From assembly GCF_963082655.1 (NCBI RefSeq), contig NC_081553.1:225979070-226043069 (forward strand): a DNA stretch of 64,000 nt, given 5' to 3'. Positions 10,757 through 21,772 of the stretch are shown piece by piece. The translations under genes and the position numbers were made by a program. Positions within the stretch are counted from its first letter, which is position 1; every line of letters starts with the position of its first letter. This DNA is from Stomoxys calcitrans (lineage: Eukaryota > Arthropoda > Insecta > Diptera > Muscidae). Under the pieces are notes generated by a model that was given only the letters and a program-made list of their open reading frames with translations, was not told the origin of the DNA and did not search any database.

Positions 10757-11417
10757 CAGACAAGACAGACAAGACAGACAAGACAGACAAGACAGACAAG
10801 ACAGACAAGACAGACAAGACAGACAAGACAGACAAGACAGACAAGACAGACAAGACAGACAAGACAGACAAGACAGACAAGACAGACAAGACAGACAAGA
10901 CAGACAAGACAGACAAGACAGACAAGACAGACAAGACAGACAAGACAGACAAGACAGACAAGACAGACAAGACAGACAAGACAGACAAGACAGACAAGAC
11001 AGACAAGACAGACAAGACAGACAAGACAGACAAGACAGACAAGACAGACAAGACAGACAAGACAGACAAGACAGACAAGACAGACAAGACAGACAAGACA
11101 GACAAGACAGACAAGACAGACAAGACAGACAAGACAGACAAGACAGACAAGACAGACAAGACAGACAAGACAGACAAGACAGACAAGACAGACAAGACAG
11201 ACAAGACAGACAAGACAGACAAGACAGACAAGACAGACAAGACAGACAAGACAGACAAGACAGACAAGACAGACAAGACAGACAAGACAGACAAGACAGA
11301 CAAGACAGACAAGACAGACAAGACAGACAAGACAGACAAGACAGACAAGACAGACAAGACAGACAAGACAGACAAGACAGACAAGACAGACAAGACAGAC
11401 AAGACAGACAAGACAGA
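10757..11417 (+). repeat. 9-bp array (ACAAGACAG)n, ~660 bp
   Basis: About 73 copies of ACAAGACAG, essentially without variants. All frames stay open because 9 is divisible by 3 (TRQ, TDK, CLV and SVL repeats); they are not genes. Short related tracts lie at 11517-11575 and at 19-50. Confidence 0.98.
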
Positions 11418-12935
11418 AGGACAAGATCCTTAGGGTGTTATAATCGAAGTCACAAAGTTTTAACACCCTGAATGGATTCCGTTCAGTTTGCCATACCCAG
11501 AGACAGAGGGGTAGAAAGACAGACAGACAACTGTCTTGTCTGTCAGTAGGGTAAGATTAACAAGACAGACAAGGCAGCAAATGTTCTTCCTTTGGGTGTG
11601 TTATAACACCCTGTACCTCAGTAGTGATGACTAAGACTGAATAGAATTATCGATTGATCAGTTTCTGCACCCAGTACCTCAAAGATCTAGGGCAGGCCTG
11701 GAAAATGACTGTGCCATAGCACTAGACATTGATCATATAGAAGCAGTGGATCAATTTAGACGCACATTTTTTGGGAATACACCCCCTAACCCAATATCCA
11801 ATGAAAACAACCCTTAACAACTCATACCAAAATCAAACCCCAGGTATTCTCCTCCAGTCTATTCTTCCCCTAGCCAATGTTCTGCAACAGTCAGTGCAAT
11901 TAAACTCTCGGAAAAACCGCAAAACCCCCAAAAACAAACAAATTTCGCATGTTGACCAGATTAGTTCAATCCCTATGCCAAATTGTTGCAAATGTACTAA
12001 TTTTAGGAAAACCAAGTTAAAAGCAATTCTGTTTTGGCCAATTTCAACTAACAATAACAGGGATGGGAAAAACTAAACAAAAAAAAATGAAAAAACCAAA
12101 ACAAAAACACAAAAATAAGGTATGGGACCACACCAAACCATGGCATATCTAACACCAGCTCATAGAAATTCGCAAACGAACAGCTCCAAAGGCGCCACTA
12201 GCAAATGCTAGCTATCGTCATTTTTTTTTTTGAGTCTTGTTTTGATTTTGATTTTTTCATTTCAATACTATGGCACATAAGGTTCCATTGTACCGGGTGG
12301 TATGCTCTACGGTTGAATGAATGGCTGGCTGGGTAGCTGCTGGCTGACTGGCTGGCTGGCTGGATGTCTGGCATGGGAGTGAGACCAGTTTTAGTTCACA
12401 CGAAACCGGAATCATCAATGATGCTGTCAGGGAATTTTTCATTGCTTTTGTTTTTCTCATTCACTGCGCTCCCAGTGTGTGATTGCTGTATACAGTACCT
12501 ATGAATGTATAGCAATATGAGGGTCTGTCCATCTATATACAAAAATGTAGTCTGTAGTTATGTCTCTCGTTCTTGGCCCGTTCCGTCATACGTTTGCTAC
12601 CAATATTTTTGTTTTGTTGCTGATTTTTCAGTTTTTCTCCAAATGTTTTCATCGTTTCCATTGTTGTTTTTATTTTTGTTTTGTTTTCTATAACAGCACT
12701 TCAGTTTTTTTTTCGCTGATTCCAAGTACCACCATCACTACCGCCACCAATTGCCCCGATGCTAACGAAAGCTTTGGCGCTACAAACGCCAAATAAACCG
12801 CATGAATACATTTTTTTGAACTCAATCGTGTTGTTGTTGTTGCTGCTGCTATTGTTTTTGTAATTTTTGCGGTGGTTATTGTTAAGGCATTCAACTATGT
12901 CGCTTATATTAGAGGAGGAAATAAGTGAGAAACTA
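11418..12935. other. Non-coding stretch with simple-sequence patches
   Basis: It contains GACAGACAGACAACTGTC near 11517, a GGCTGGCTGGCTGGATG patch near 12350, and TTGTTGTTGTTGCTGCTGC near 12830-12850. Short frames at 11771-12076 and 12505-12796 are of low complexity and have no domain. No gene is supported. Confidence 0.45.
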
Positions 12936-13153
12936 TTGGGTTGCCCAAAAAGTAATTGCGGATTTTTTAAAAGAAAGTAAATGCATTTTTAATAAAACTT
13001 AGAATGAATTTTACACTTTTTTTCTAAAGCAAGCTAAAAGTAACAGCTGATAACTGACAGAAGAAAGAATGCAATTACAGAGCCACAAGCTGTGAAAAAA
13101 TTTGTCAACGCCGACTATATGAAAAATCCGCAATTACTTATTGGGCAACCCAA
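12936..13153 (-). mobile_element. Mariner-type MITE, copy 3 (218-bp subtype)
   Basis: Opposite orientation to copies 1 and 2. TTGGGTTGCCC termini are flanked by TA. It lacks about 19 bp (the ATATACTTT-containing interior segment), as does the copy at 18061, which defines a deletion subtype. Confidence 0.93.
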
Positions 13154-13569
13154 TATAACAGCACACACCTGTTAGGGCGAATTTGTTGGGGTCACAAACA
13201 GAACTATTCTATCAAATTCTATAGAATAATGTGCGACTTCCCTAATTAAAATTAGATTAAAAATTAATCAATTAAATTTTTTGTTCATTCAATGAGTCCG
13301 CCTTTTTAAAACACGCCTTAATAGGATGGGTTTGGCATATAGAAATACAATTTTGAGAAAATTTTGCAACAAACAAGTAAAGAAAGGCAAAATTAATATG
13401 GACAGACAGACAAGCCAGGAGAAGCCGGACAAAAATACGGTCGGACAGACAAGCAAACAGACGGACAGACAGACAAATTTTACTAAAATTTCTGCAGTTT
13501 GGTTGAACTCAGGGGGCGGATACTAATCCTAAGCCAGCAGTGATCGCTTTGTTGTGCGCTATAAATACT
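13154..13569. other. Intervening DNA
   Basis: AT-rich, with a GACAGACAGACAAGCC-type patch near 13399-13475. No gene was recognised. Confidence 0.45.
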
Positions 13570-13570
13570 A

Positions 13571-14906
13571 ACAAGTAAAAGCGTGCCAAGTTCGGCCAGG
13601 CCGAATCTTATATACCCTCCACCATGTATCGCATTTGTCGAGTTCTTTTCCCGGCATCTCTTCTTAGGCAAAAAAGGATATAAGAAAAGAGTTGCTCTGC
13701 TATTAGAGCGATATCAAGATATGGTCCGGTTTGGACCACAATTAAATTATATGTTGGAGACCTGTATAAAATTTTAGCCAATTCGAATAGGAATTGCGCC
13801 CATTGGGCGCTCAAGAAGTAAAATAAAGAGAACGATTTATATGGAAGCTGTATCGGGCTATAGACCGATTCAGACCATAATAAACACGTATGTTCGTGGT
13901 CATGAGAGGATCCGTCGTACAAAATTTCAGGCATATCGGATAATAATTGCGACCTCTAGAGGCTCAAGAAGTCAAGACCCAAGATGGGATTATATGGCAG
14001 CTATATCAGGTTATGAACCGATTTGATACAGTTGTTGAAAGTAAGAATAAAATACGTCATGGAAAATTTCAGCCAAATCGGATAGGAATTAGGCCCTCTA
14101 GAGGCTCAAGAAGTCAAATCCCCAGATCTGTTTATATGAAAGCTATATCAGGTTATGAACCGATTTGAACCATACTTGGCACAGTTGTTGGGTATCATAA
14201 CGAAATACTTCGTGCAGAAATTCGTTCAAATCGGATAAGAATTGCACACTATAGAGGCTCAAGAAGTCAAGATCCAAGATCGGTTTATATGGCAGCTATA
14301 TCAGGTTAAGGACCGATTTAAACCATACTTGGCACAGTTGTTGGATATCATAACAAAACACGTCGTGCAAAATTTCATTTCAATCGAATAAGAATTGCGC
14401 ACTCTAGAGGCTCAAAAAGTCAAGACCCAAGATCGGTTTATATGACAGCTATATCAGGTTATGAACCGATTTGAACCATACTTGGCACAGTTGTTGGATA
14501 TCATAACAAAACACGTCGTGCAAAATTTCATTGCGAAATTTCATTCCAATCGGATAAGAATTGCGCACTCTAGAGGCTCAAGAAGTCAAGACCCAAGATC
14601 GGTTTATATGGCAGCTATATCAAAACATGGACCGATATGGCCCATTTACAATACCAACCGACCTACACTAATACGAAGTATTTGTGCAAAATTTCAAGTG
14701 GCTAGCTTTACTACTTCGAAAGTTAGCGTGCTTTCGACAGACAGACGGACGGGCGGACAGACGGACGGACATGGCTAGATCGACATAAAATGTCGCGACG
14801 ATCAAGAATATATATACTTTATGGGGTCTCAGACGAATATTTCGAGTAGTTACAAACAGAATGACGAAATTAGTATACCCGCCATCCTATGGTGGAGGGT
14901 ATATAA
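13571..14906 (+). mobile_element. 153-bp-repeat element, copy C
   Basis: This is the best preserved pair of edges in the window. The left edge is ACAAGTAAAAGCGTGCCAAG, TTCGGCCAGGCCGAATCTT and TATACCCTCCACCATG. The right edge is GACGAAATTAGTATACCC followed by CCTATGGTGGAGGGTATATA. The centre holds about six units of the 153-bp repeat. The phrase CGGTTTATATG is spaced 153 bp at 14281 and 14434, then 166 bp where one unit carries a 13-bp insertion. A GACAGACGGACGG tract precedes the right edge, mirroring copy A. No enzyme is encoded. Confidence 0.82.
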
Positions 14907-14914
14907 AGGAACCT

Positions 14915-15345
14915 CGTGTGTCCCCACCTAAATGCTGGTGGCTTTTAATCGCCGTACAATGATATAGGAAATGCTGCAATGTCTCATCATCTTCCCCACA
15001 TGCTACCACTTGCCCCACCTATTTTCTGAGCTGGTAGTCCTATGTGTACCGTTATGATTCCCAAAGCTATATTGATCTCCTTCTTGCTTTCTTTCAGTAA
15101 TAGTCTTGTCTTCAAATGATCCTGATCTCCCCATAGGATTTTTGGCGACCTACCGACATTTTCGCTGTTTCATAGTGTCCACAGCGCGTTTGTCGCCCAC
15201 GGCACTTAACGCGGACTTCTTCGCTCCAAAAGGCTTCGGATTAACCAAGTTCATTGACGGTAGTCCTCTGGCCTTCAAGACCAAATTGTCTGCTCTTTCA
15301 TTCCCCCCTAACTCCGCTATAGACTGGCAGTCAAACAATGCAACT
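14915..15345 (-). pseudogene. LINE RNase H end and C-terminal zinc motif relic
   Basis: On the reverse strand, 15150-15338 reads a GGNERADNLVLKARG segment, the end of an RNase H domain, followed by KPFGAKKS. Downstream, near 14917-15010, a frame reads CGEDDETLQHFLYHC, the C-terminal cysteine-histidine motif of R1/I/LOA-type LINEs. The frame breaks between the two parts and both ends are truncated. The element is old and inactive. Confidence 0.7.
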
Positions 15346-15384
15346 CAGAAAGTGCTCTTCACCGATTGTTGTTGTGAGCCGGTA

Positions 15385-15662
15385 CAATTACTTTGAACAA
15401 ATTAGAGTGCTTAAAGCAGGCTTCAAATGCCTGAATATTTTGTGCATGGAATAATGAAATAAGTCTTCTGTCTTACTTTCATTGGTTGTTAGATCAGGAG
15501 GTAATGATTAATAGATAATAGAGTTTGGGGGCATTAGTATTATGACGCGAGAGGTGAAATTCTTGGACCGTCGTAAGATGTTTTCATTAATCAAGAACGA
15601 AAGAAAGAGGTTCGAAGGCGATCAGATACCGCCCTAATTCTAACCATAAATGATGCTAGCAT
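15385..15662 (+). pseudogene. 18S rRNA fragment (pseudogene)
   Basis: The stretch contains ACTTTGAACAAATTAGAGTG, GTGCATGGAATAATGAAATA, GAGGTGAAATTCTTGGACCG, TTTTCATTAATCAAGAACGA and GGCGATCAGATACCGCCCTA. These are hallmark central-domain segments of eukaryotic small-subunit rRNA, with fly-like variants (GGCATTAGTATTA, GACGCGAGAGG). About 29 nt that normally lie between GTAAGA and TGTTTTCATT are missing; the missing piece is bounded by AAGA in the functional gene as I recall it. Scattered substitutions and truncated ends show it is not a working gene. Confidence 0.93.
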
Positions 15663-17560
15663 TTCAGCTATACTAAGTTATGAACCCATTGGGGCCATAC
15701 TTGGTTTGCCTGTTGCAGACCAAAGTGGAATTCATTGTGCAAAATCGGATAAGAATTGCTCGCTCTAGAGGCTCCCGATATATAGTAGGGTGATCGGTTT
15801 ATATTGGAGCTATATCGCAGTTGTTGATGGTCAAATTAAAACACTACATGCGAAATTTCAGTCAAATCGGAAAATAATTGCGCCCTCTAGCGGCTCACAA
15901 GGTCAAGATCCTATATATTGGGTTGCCCAAAAAGTAATTGCGGATTTTTCATATAGTTGGCGTTGACAAATTTTTTCACAGCTTGTGACTCTGTAATTGC
16001 ATTCTTTCTTCTGTCAGTTATCAGTTGTTACTTTTAGCTTGTTTTAGAAAAAAGTGTAAATAAGGTATATTTGATTAAAATTCATTCTAAGTTTTATTAA
16101 AAATGCATTTACTTTCTTTTAAAAAATCCGCAATTACTTTTTGGGCAACCCAATAGTATTATATGGGAGCTATATCGGGTTATGAGGCGATTTCGACCAT
16201 ATGTGGCACAGTTGTTGTTGATCAAACCAAAACACTTCATGCTAAATTTCAGCGCCCTCTAGCGGCTCAAGAAGTCAACATCCGATATCGGCTTATATGG
16301 CAGCTATATCAGGTTATGAACCGATTAAGACCATACCTGGCACAGTTGTTGGTGGTCAAACCAAAACATTTCATGCAAAATTTCAGCCAAATCGGATAAT
16401 AATTGCGCCCTCTAGAGGCTCAAGAAGTCAAGATCGGAAATATGTTTATGTGGGAGCTATATCAGGTGGTGAACCAATTTGGACCATACCAAAAAACAGT
16501 TGTTGGAAGATGTAACAAAGCACTTGGTGCCAAATTTTAGCCAAATTGGATGATAATTGCGCCCTCTAGAGGCTCAAAAAGTCAAACTTTGAGATCGATA
16601 TATATGGCGGCTATATTAGGTTATGAACCGATTTGAGCCATACTTGGCACCGTTATTGATGGTCAAATCGGAACACTTCATGCGAAATTTCAGCCAAATC
16701 GGACAATAATTGCGCCCTCTAGGGGCTCAAGAAGTCAAGATCGGAAATTTGTTAATGAGGGAGCTATATCAGGTTGTGAAGCAATTTGGACCATACTAAA
16801 AATAGTTGTTGGAAGATGTAACAAAACACTTGGTGCAAAATTTCCGCCAAATTGGATAATAATTGCGCCCTCTAGAGGCTCAAAAAGCCAAGATCCTATA
16901 TCGGTTTATATGGCAGCTATATCAGGTTATGAACCGATTTGAGCCATACTTTGAACAGTTGTTGATGGTCAAACCAAAACATTTCATGCAAAATTTCAGC
17001 CAATAATAATTGCGCCCTCTATTGGCTCAAGAAGTCAAGATCTGAAATCGGTTTATGTGGGAGCTATATCAGGTTATGAACCATTTTGGACCATACGAAC
17101 AACTGTGTTGGAACCTGTAACAAAACACTTGGTGCAAAATTTCAGTCAAATCGGATAATAATTGCGCCCTCTAGAGGCTCAAAAAGTCAAGATCTTAGTT
17201 CGGTTATGAACCGATTACTTTGCACAGTTGTTGATGGTCAAACTGAAGCACCTCATTCAAAATTTCAACCAAATCGGGAAATAATTGCGCCCTCTAGCGG
17301 CTCAAGAAGTAAAGATCCGAAATCGGTTATACTTGCACATTTGTTGATGGTCAAACCAAAACACTTCATGCGAAATTTCAGCCAAATCGGACAATAATTG
17401 CGCCCTCTAGAGGCTCAAGAAGTCAAGATCCGATAACGGTTCATATGGCAGCTACACCAAAACATGGACCGATTTGGCCCATTTATAATCCCAACCGACC
17501 TGCTTTAATAAAAAGTTTTTATGCAAAATTTCAAAGACCTAGTTTTACTCCGACATTTGG
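15663..17560 (+). repeat. 153-bp-family tandem array, copy D (MITE inserted)
   Basis: About eleven units are marked by TTATATGGCAGCTATATCAG and GCGCCCTCTAGAGGCTC phrases, spaced about 153 bp (16293, 16446, 16600). A MITE at 15918-16153 splits the array. The TTCGGCCGGGCCGAA edge is absent on the left, where the 18S fragment abuts. Frames such as 16163-16399 are repeat by-products. Confidence 0.82.
15918..16153 (+). mobile_element. Mariner-type MITE, copy 4 (236 bp)
   Basis: Complete TIRs with TA flanks, inserted within the 153-bp array. It is therefore younger than that array. Confidence 0.94.
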
Positions 17561-17741
17561 AAGGAAGCCATGTAAAAACTTCTCCACAAAGAGGTGTCGC
17601 ACTGCGGCACGCCGTTCGGACTCGGCTATAAAAAGGAGGCCCCTTATCATTGAGCTTAAACTTGAATCGTACAGCACTCATTGATATGTGAGAAATTTGT
17701 CCCTGTTCCTTAATGAAATATTTAGGGGCAAATTTGCAATT
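17561..17741 (+). mobile_element. SINE 3' body fragment
   Basis: It contains GCACTGCGGCACGCCGTTCG, AAAAGGAGGCCCCTTATCAT, TGATATGTGAGAAATTTGTC and a degraded GGGGCAAATTTGCAA tail. The tRNA-like head is missing. Confidence 0.8.
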
Positions 17742-18765
17742 GCAATCGGCAGATCAGTATATACGGTAGTTATGTCGATATATGGTCCTAGGTGTACCAT
17801 CTCCGGTTCGAACAAAGGGAGGCCGAGTCCAACTCACTGTTCTAGATTTCAGCGAAACGGGATAAAAAATGAGACTGTTATGAGCTTAAGGCCTCAAATC
17901 GGCAGATCGGTCTATCAGACAGCGATATCAAAAAAGGGTCCTATCGAAACCACATTCGGTTGAGATGCCGGGAGGATGTACCCAATTTCAGCGAAATTGG
18001 TTAATAACTCAAGTAGTTATGGGGCTTATGACCCTAAATTGGCCTATATATCTACATATATTGGGTTGCCCAAAAAGTAATTGCGGATTTTTTAAAAGAA
18101 AGTAAATGCATTTTTAATAAAACTTAGAATGAATTTTACACTTTTTTTCTAAAGCAAGCTAAAAGTAACAGCTGATAACTGACAGAAGAAAGAATGCAAT
18201 TACACACTCACAAGCTGTGAAAAAATTTGTCAACGCCGACTATATGAAAAATCCGCAATTACTTTTTGGGCAACCCAATAAATATGAACCGTTATGGATC
18301 GTTTTTGGTTCCGATGTTGGGAGGCCTACTACAACTCACCGTTTTCAATTTCAGCAAATTCGGGTAAAAAATGGGGTTGTTATGGGCGTAAGACCCAAAA
18401 TCGGCAGATCGGTTTATATGGCAGCTATATCGAAATATGGTCCGATCTGCATCTTGTTTGGTCCGGACATCAGGAGGCATAGTACATGGCTCCAAATCAG
18501 ATCGAAATGGGTTTAATAAATGGACCTATTATGGGCCCAAGCCCATAAAACGATAGATCGGTCTAAATTGCAGATATATCTTAACATGGTCCGATATGGA
18601 CCGTAAGCGGTTTAGATATCGGGGACAGTAGTGCAATTCACTGTTCCAAATCATCGGACGAGAAATGCGACTTTCATGGTCTTAAGAGCCTAAATGGGCC
18701 GATTGGCCTCTATGGCAGCTATACCCAAATACTCGTACATTCCAATTTGGTCCGTTTAAGAACTT
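17742..18765 (+). repeat. Diverged 153-type tandem block, copy D' (MITE inserted)
   Basis: Units of the style GGCAGATCGGTCTATATGGCAGC ... ATATGGTCCGAT recur at about 17748, 17900, 18400 and 18550. This is closer to the subfamily at 47.5-48.8 kb than to block D. A 218-bp MITE interrupts it at 18061-18278. Confidence 0.7.
18061..18278 (-). mobile_element. Mariner-type MITE, copy 5 (218-bp subtype)
   Basis: TTGGGTTGCCC termini with TA flanks. It shares the 19-bp interior deletion and orientation of copy 3. Confidence 0.94.
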
Positions 18766-20291
18766 AACCTTAAAATATATAATTTTTAAAAAAATATTTT
18801 TTTTTCTTTCCTGGCCAAATATTTTTTCCTACCCCCAATTAGGGCGACACATCTCCTAAGTCTATGGATTTTCATGGGATTTTCATTTCATTTTGCTTGG
18901 TTTCTTTTTGTTTCTGAATTGTCTTCGTTGAGTTAAGGTTTGTTGATGCTATTTTTCTTCATTTGTTGCAACTATTCTTGGTTTCTTTTGTTTTTTTCCA
19001 TATTTAAGTGGACTTGAAGATCATGTAAAATTTATTTTGATATGAATGGAGACAATCAATTTTCAGTTTTGACCAATTTTTTGCAATTTACCATGACAAT
19101 GGCAATGGCAATTTTTGTAGAGTATAGAGCAGATAGATAGTCTGCATAGATAGTAGCGCAGCATGGGTTAAAGGTTGACATTTGCTGGGCTTATCTTAGT
19201 TTGAATTAGGGACAATGTTTACAGGTAAATCCTAAAGATAATGGAAATGAATGAGATTTGGAATGCAATGGTGGACATGTGTGATATAGGATATGTCATT
19301 GGATGTGGCACTTTGTAAGGTGAAGATTTCCAAAGTTCAAACTTACCTTTTTTTGATTGATGTCAACTGCATAGAGGGACTTGACGACAATGTCTATATC
19401 ATTTGGAGATGTTCAACTGAAAGTATAAAGAAATTATAAAATAAATTAGCCAAATTAAGAGGATTTTATTAAGGTAATGTGATGTGAAAAATTCTTAACG
19501 ATACTATGCTAAAAGTACTCCCTAGCTGGCCAATTTATTTTGCGGACCGAGATTGTAACTATCCCCTGGTTTTTTGTTTTGATTTTCATTTACTTAGATC
19601 TTTGGTTGCCATTATCAAAGTAATTAGCAAATTGCCTTGTTTATCCTCTTTTTGTGAAACACCTTTTGACTATCTAACCATGTGTATGCCCTTGCAGTTA
19701 GTGCAAAATTTAATTTTATTTCACATTTTATTTCATAGCCACCACAACTGGGCACTCAAATATTGATGTATAGTAAATTTATAGAAGCATTCAAACAAAT
19801 TTATAGCCCAAAGCCAAGTTTCTTTGTGCCAAACAAGAGCAGTGGAGCTTGTCATAGTTCCCTAGGAAACAACAGAAAACAAAACCAAACAGGAGAAACC
19901 AACCGAAATGCCATGAAATCAATGAACAAAGTTACACGGCCAACAAAGTTAATTTTTAAACGAAACCAAAATGTACCACAAACTGGGCAGCAGAGAGCCA
20001 CCAACCAACAACACTCAAGGCGGAATTTTACAGCATTTTTAAAAATGTAAGCACCCATGGAGGCAGCGATTTGTTGAGAGCTGGTATTTGATTAAATTTG
20101 TATTCTCTTAAAAAAACAAAATTATCATATAAAAAAAATGTTTGCTTAAAACTCCTTTTATGGGGTTTGTTAGTGTGAAACCGCATAGCAAATTAAAGCT
20201 CTAAATTTTATCTAGATACAAAGGAATTCAAAAGCTCAAAAATTAGGAAAAAATGATAATGGTCGACTATGAGGGAGAATGTCTTTTTTTT
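18766..20291. other. AT-rich DNA, no recognised gene
   Basis: Short frames at 19506-19766 and 19763-20050 have no identifiable domain, signal or splice context that I can support. The base composition resembles intronic fly DNA. Confidence 0.45.
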
Positions 20292-21772
20292 GAAAAATTT
20301 TAAATGTCAAAAAAATTTTGATATAAAATTTTTCGTCTGAAAAATTCCCTCAAAAAATTTTAGACAAATTTTCTTAGAAAATTTTTCGTGAGACAAATTT
20401 TCTTAGCAAATTTTTCGTCAGACAAATTTTCTTAGAAAATTTTTCGTCAGACAAATTTTCTTAGAAAATTTTTCGTCAGACAAATTTTCTTAGAAAACTT
20501 TTCGTCAGACAAATTTTCTTAGAAAATTTTTCGTCAGACAAATTTTCTTAGAAAATTTTTCGTCAGACAAATTTTCATAAAAAGTTTTTCGTCAGACAAA
20601 TTTTCTTAGAAAATTTTTCGTCACACAAATTTTCATAAAAAGTTTTTCGTCAGACAAATTTTCTTAGAAAATTTTTCGTCAGACAAATTTTCATAGAAAA
20701 TTTTTCGTTAGAACAAATTTTCATAGAAAATTTTTCGTCAGACAAATTTTCATAGAAAATTTTTCGTCAGACAAATTTTCTTAGAAAATTTTTCGTGAGA
20801 CAAATTTTCTTAGAAAGTTTTGGATGTCAGACAAATTTTTTTAGAAAATTTTGGATGTCAGACAAATTTTCTTAGAAAATTTTTAAAAATTTTTCGTCAG
20901 ACAAATTTTCTTAAAAAATTTTTCGTCAGACAAATTTTCTTAAAAAATTTTTCGTCAGACAAATTTTCTTAACAAATTTTTCGTCAGACAAATTTTCTTA
21001 ACAAATTTTTCGTCAGACAAATTTTCTTAACAAATTTTTCGTCAGACAAATTTTCATAGAAAATTTTTCGTCAGACAAATTTTCACAGAAAACTTTTCGT
21101 CAGACAAATTTTCTTAGAAAATTTTTCGTGAGACAAATTTTCTTAGAAAATTTTTCGTGAGACAAATTTTCTTAGAAAATTTGGGATGTCAGACAAATTT
21201 TCTTAGAAAAATTTGGATGTCAGACAAATTTTCTTAGAAAATTTTGGATGTCAGACAAATTTTCTTAGAAAATTTTGGATGTCAGACAAATTTTCTTAGA
21301 AAATTTTGGATGTCAGACAACTTTTCATAGAAAATTTTTCGTCAGACAAATTTTCATAGAAAATTTTGGATGTCAGACAAATTTTTCATAGAAAATTTTT
21401 CGGATGAAAAAATTTTTAAGGAAAGTTTTCGTCAGACAAATTTTCTTAGAAAATTTTGGATGTCAGACAAATTTTTTTAGAAAATTTTGGATGTCAGACA
21501 AATTTTCTTAGAAAATTTTGAAAAATTTTTCGTCAGACAAATTTTCTTAACAAATTTTTCGTCAGACAAATTTTCTTAACAAATTTTTCGTCAGACAAAT
21601 GTTCTTAGAAAATTTTTCGTCAGACAAATTTTCTTAGAAAATTTTTCGTCCGAAAAATTTTTTTAAAAAAATTTTTGTCGGACAAATTTTCTTAGAAAAT
21701 TTTTCGTTAGACAAATTTTCTTAACAAATTTTTCGTCAGACAAATTTTCTTAGAAAATTTTTCGTCAGACTA
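20292..21772 (+). repeat. 29-bp minisatellite, block 1 (heterogeneous)
   Basis: About 50 units made of TTTTTCGTCAGACAAA plus TTTTCTTAGAAAA, 29 bp in total. Variants include GGATGTCAGACAAA, CTTAACAAAT and CATAAAAAG. It is the most diverged of the four blocks in the window. Each unit has internal dyad symmetry. Confidence 0.95.

Noticed and set aside
10637..11466. TRQ, TDK, CLV and SVL repeat proteins
   Set aside because: A 9-bp repeat leaves several frames open; there is no non-repeat coding flank.
14915..15662. 18S-specific LINE (R7/R8 type) next to the 18S fragment
   Set aside because: The LINE relic lies with its broken 5' side, not its 3' end, towards the 18S piece, so there is no target-primed junction.
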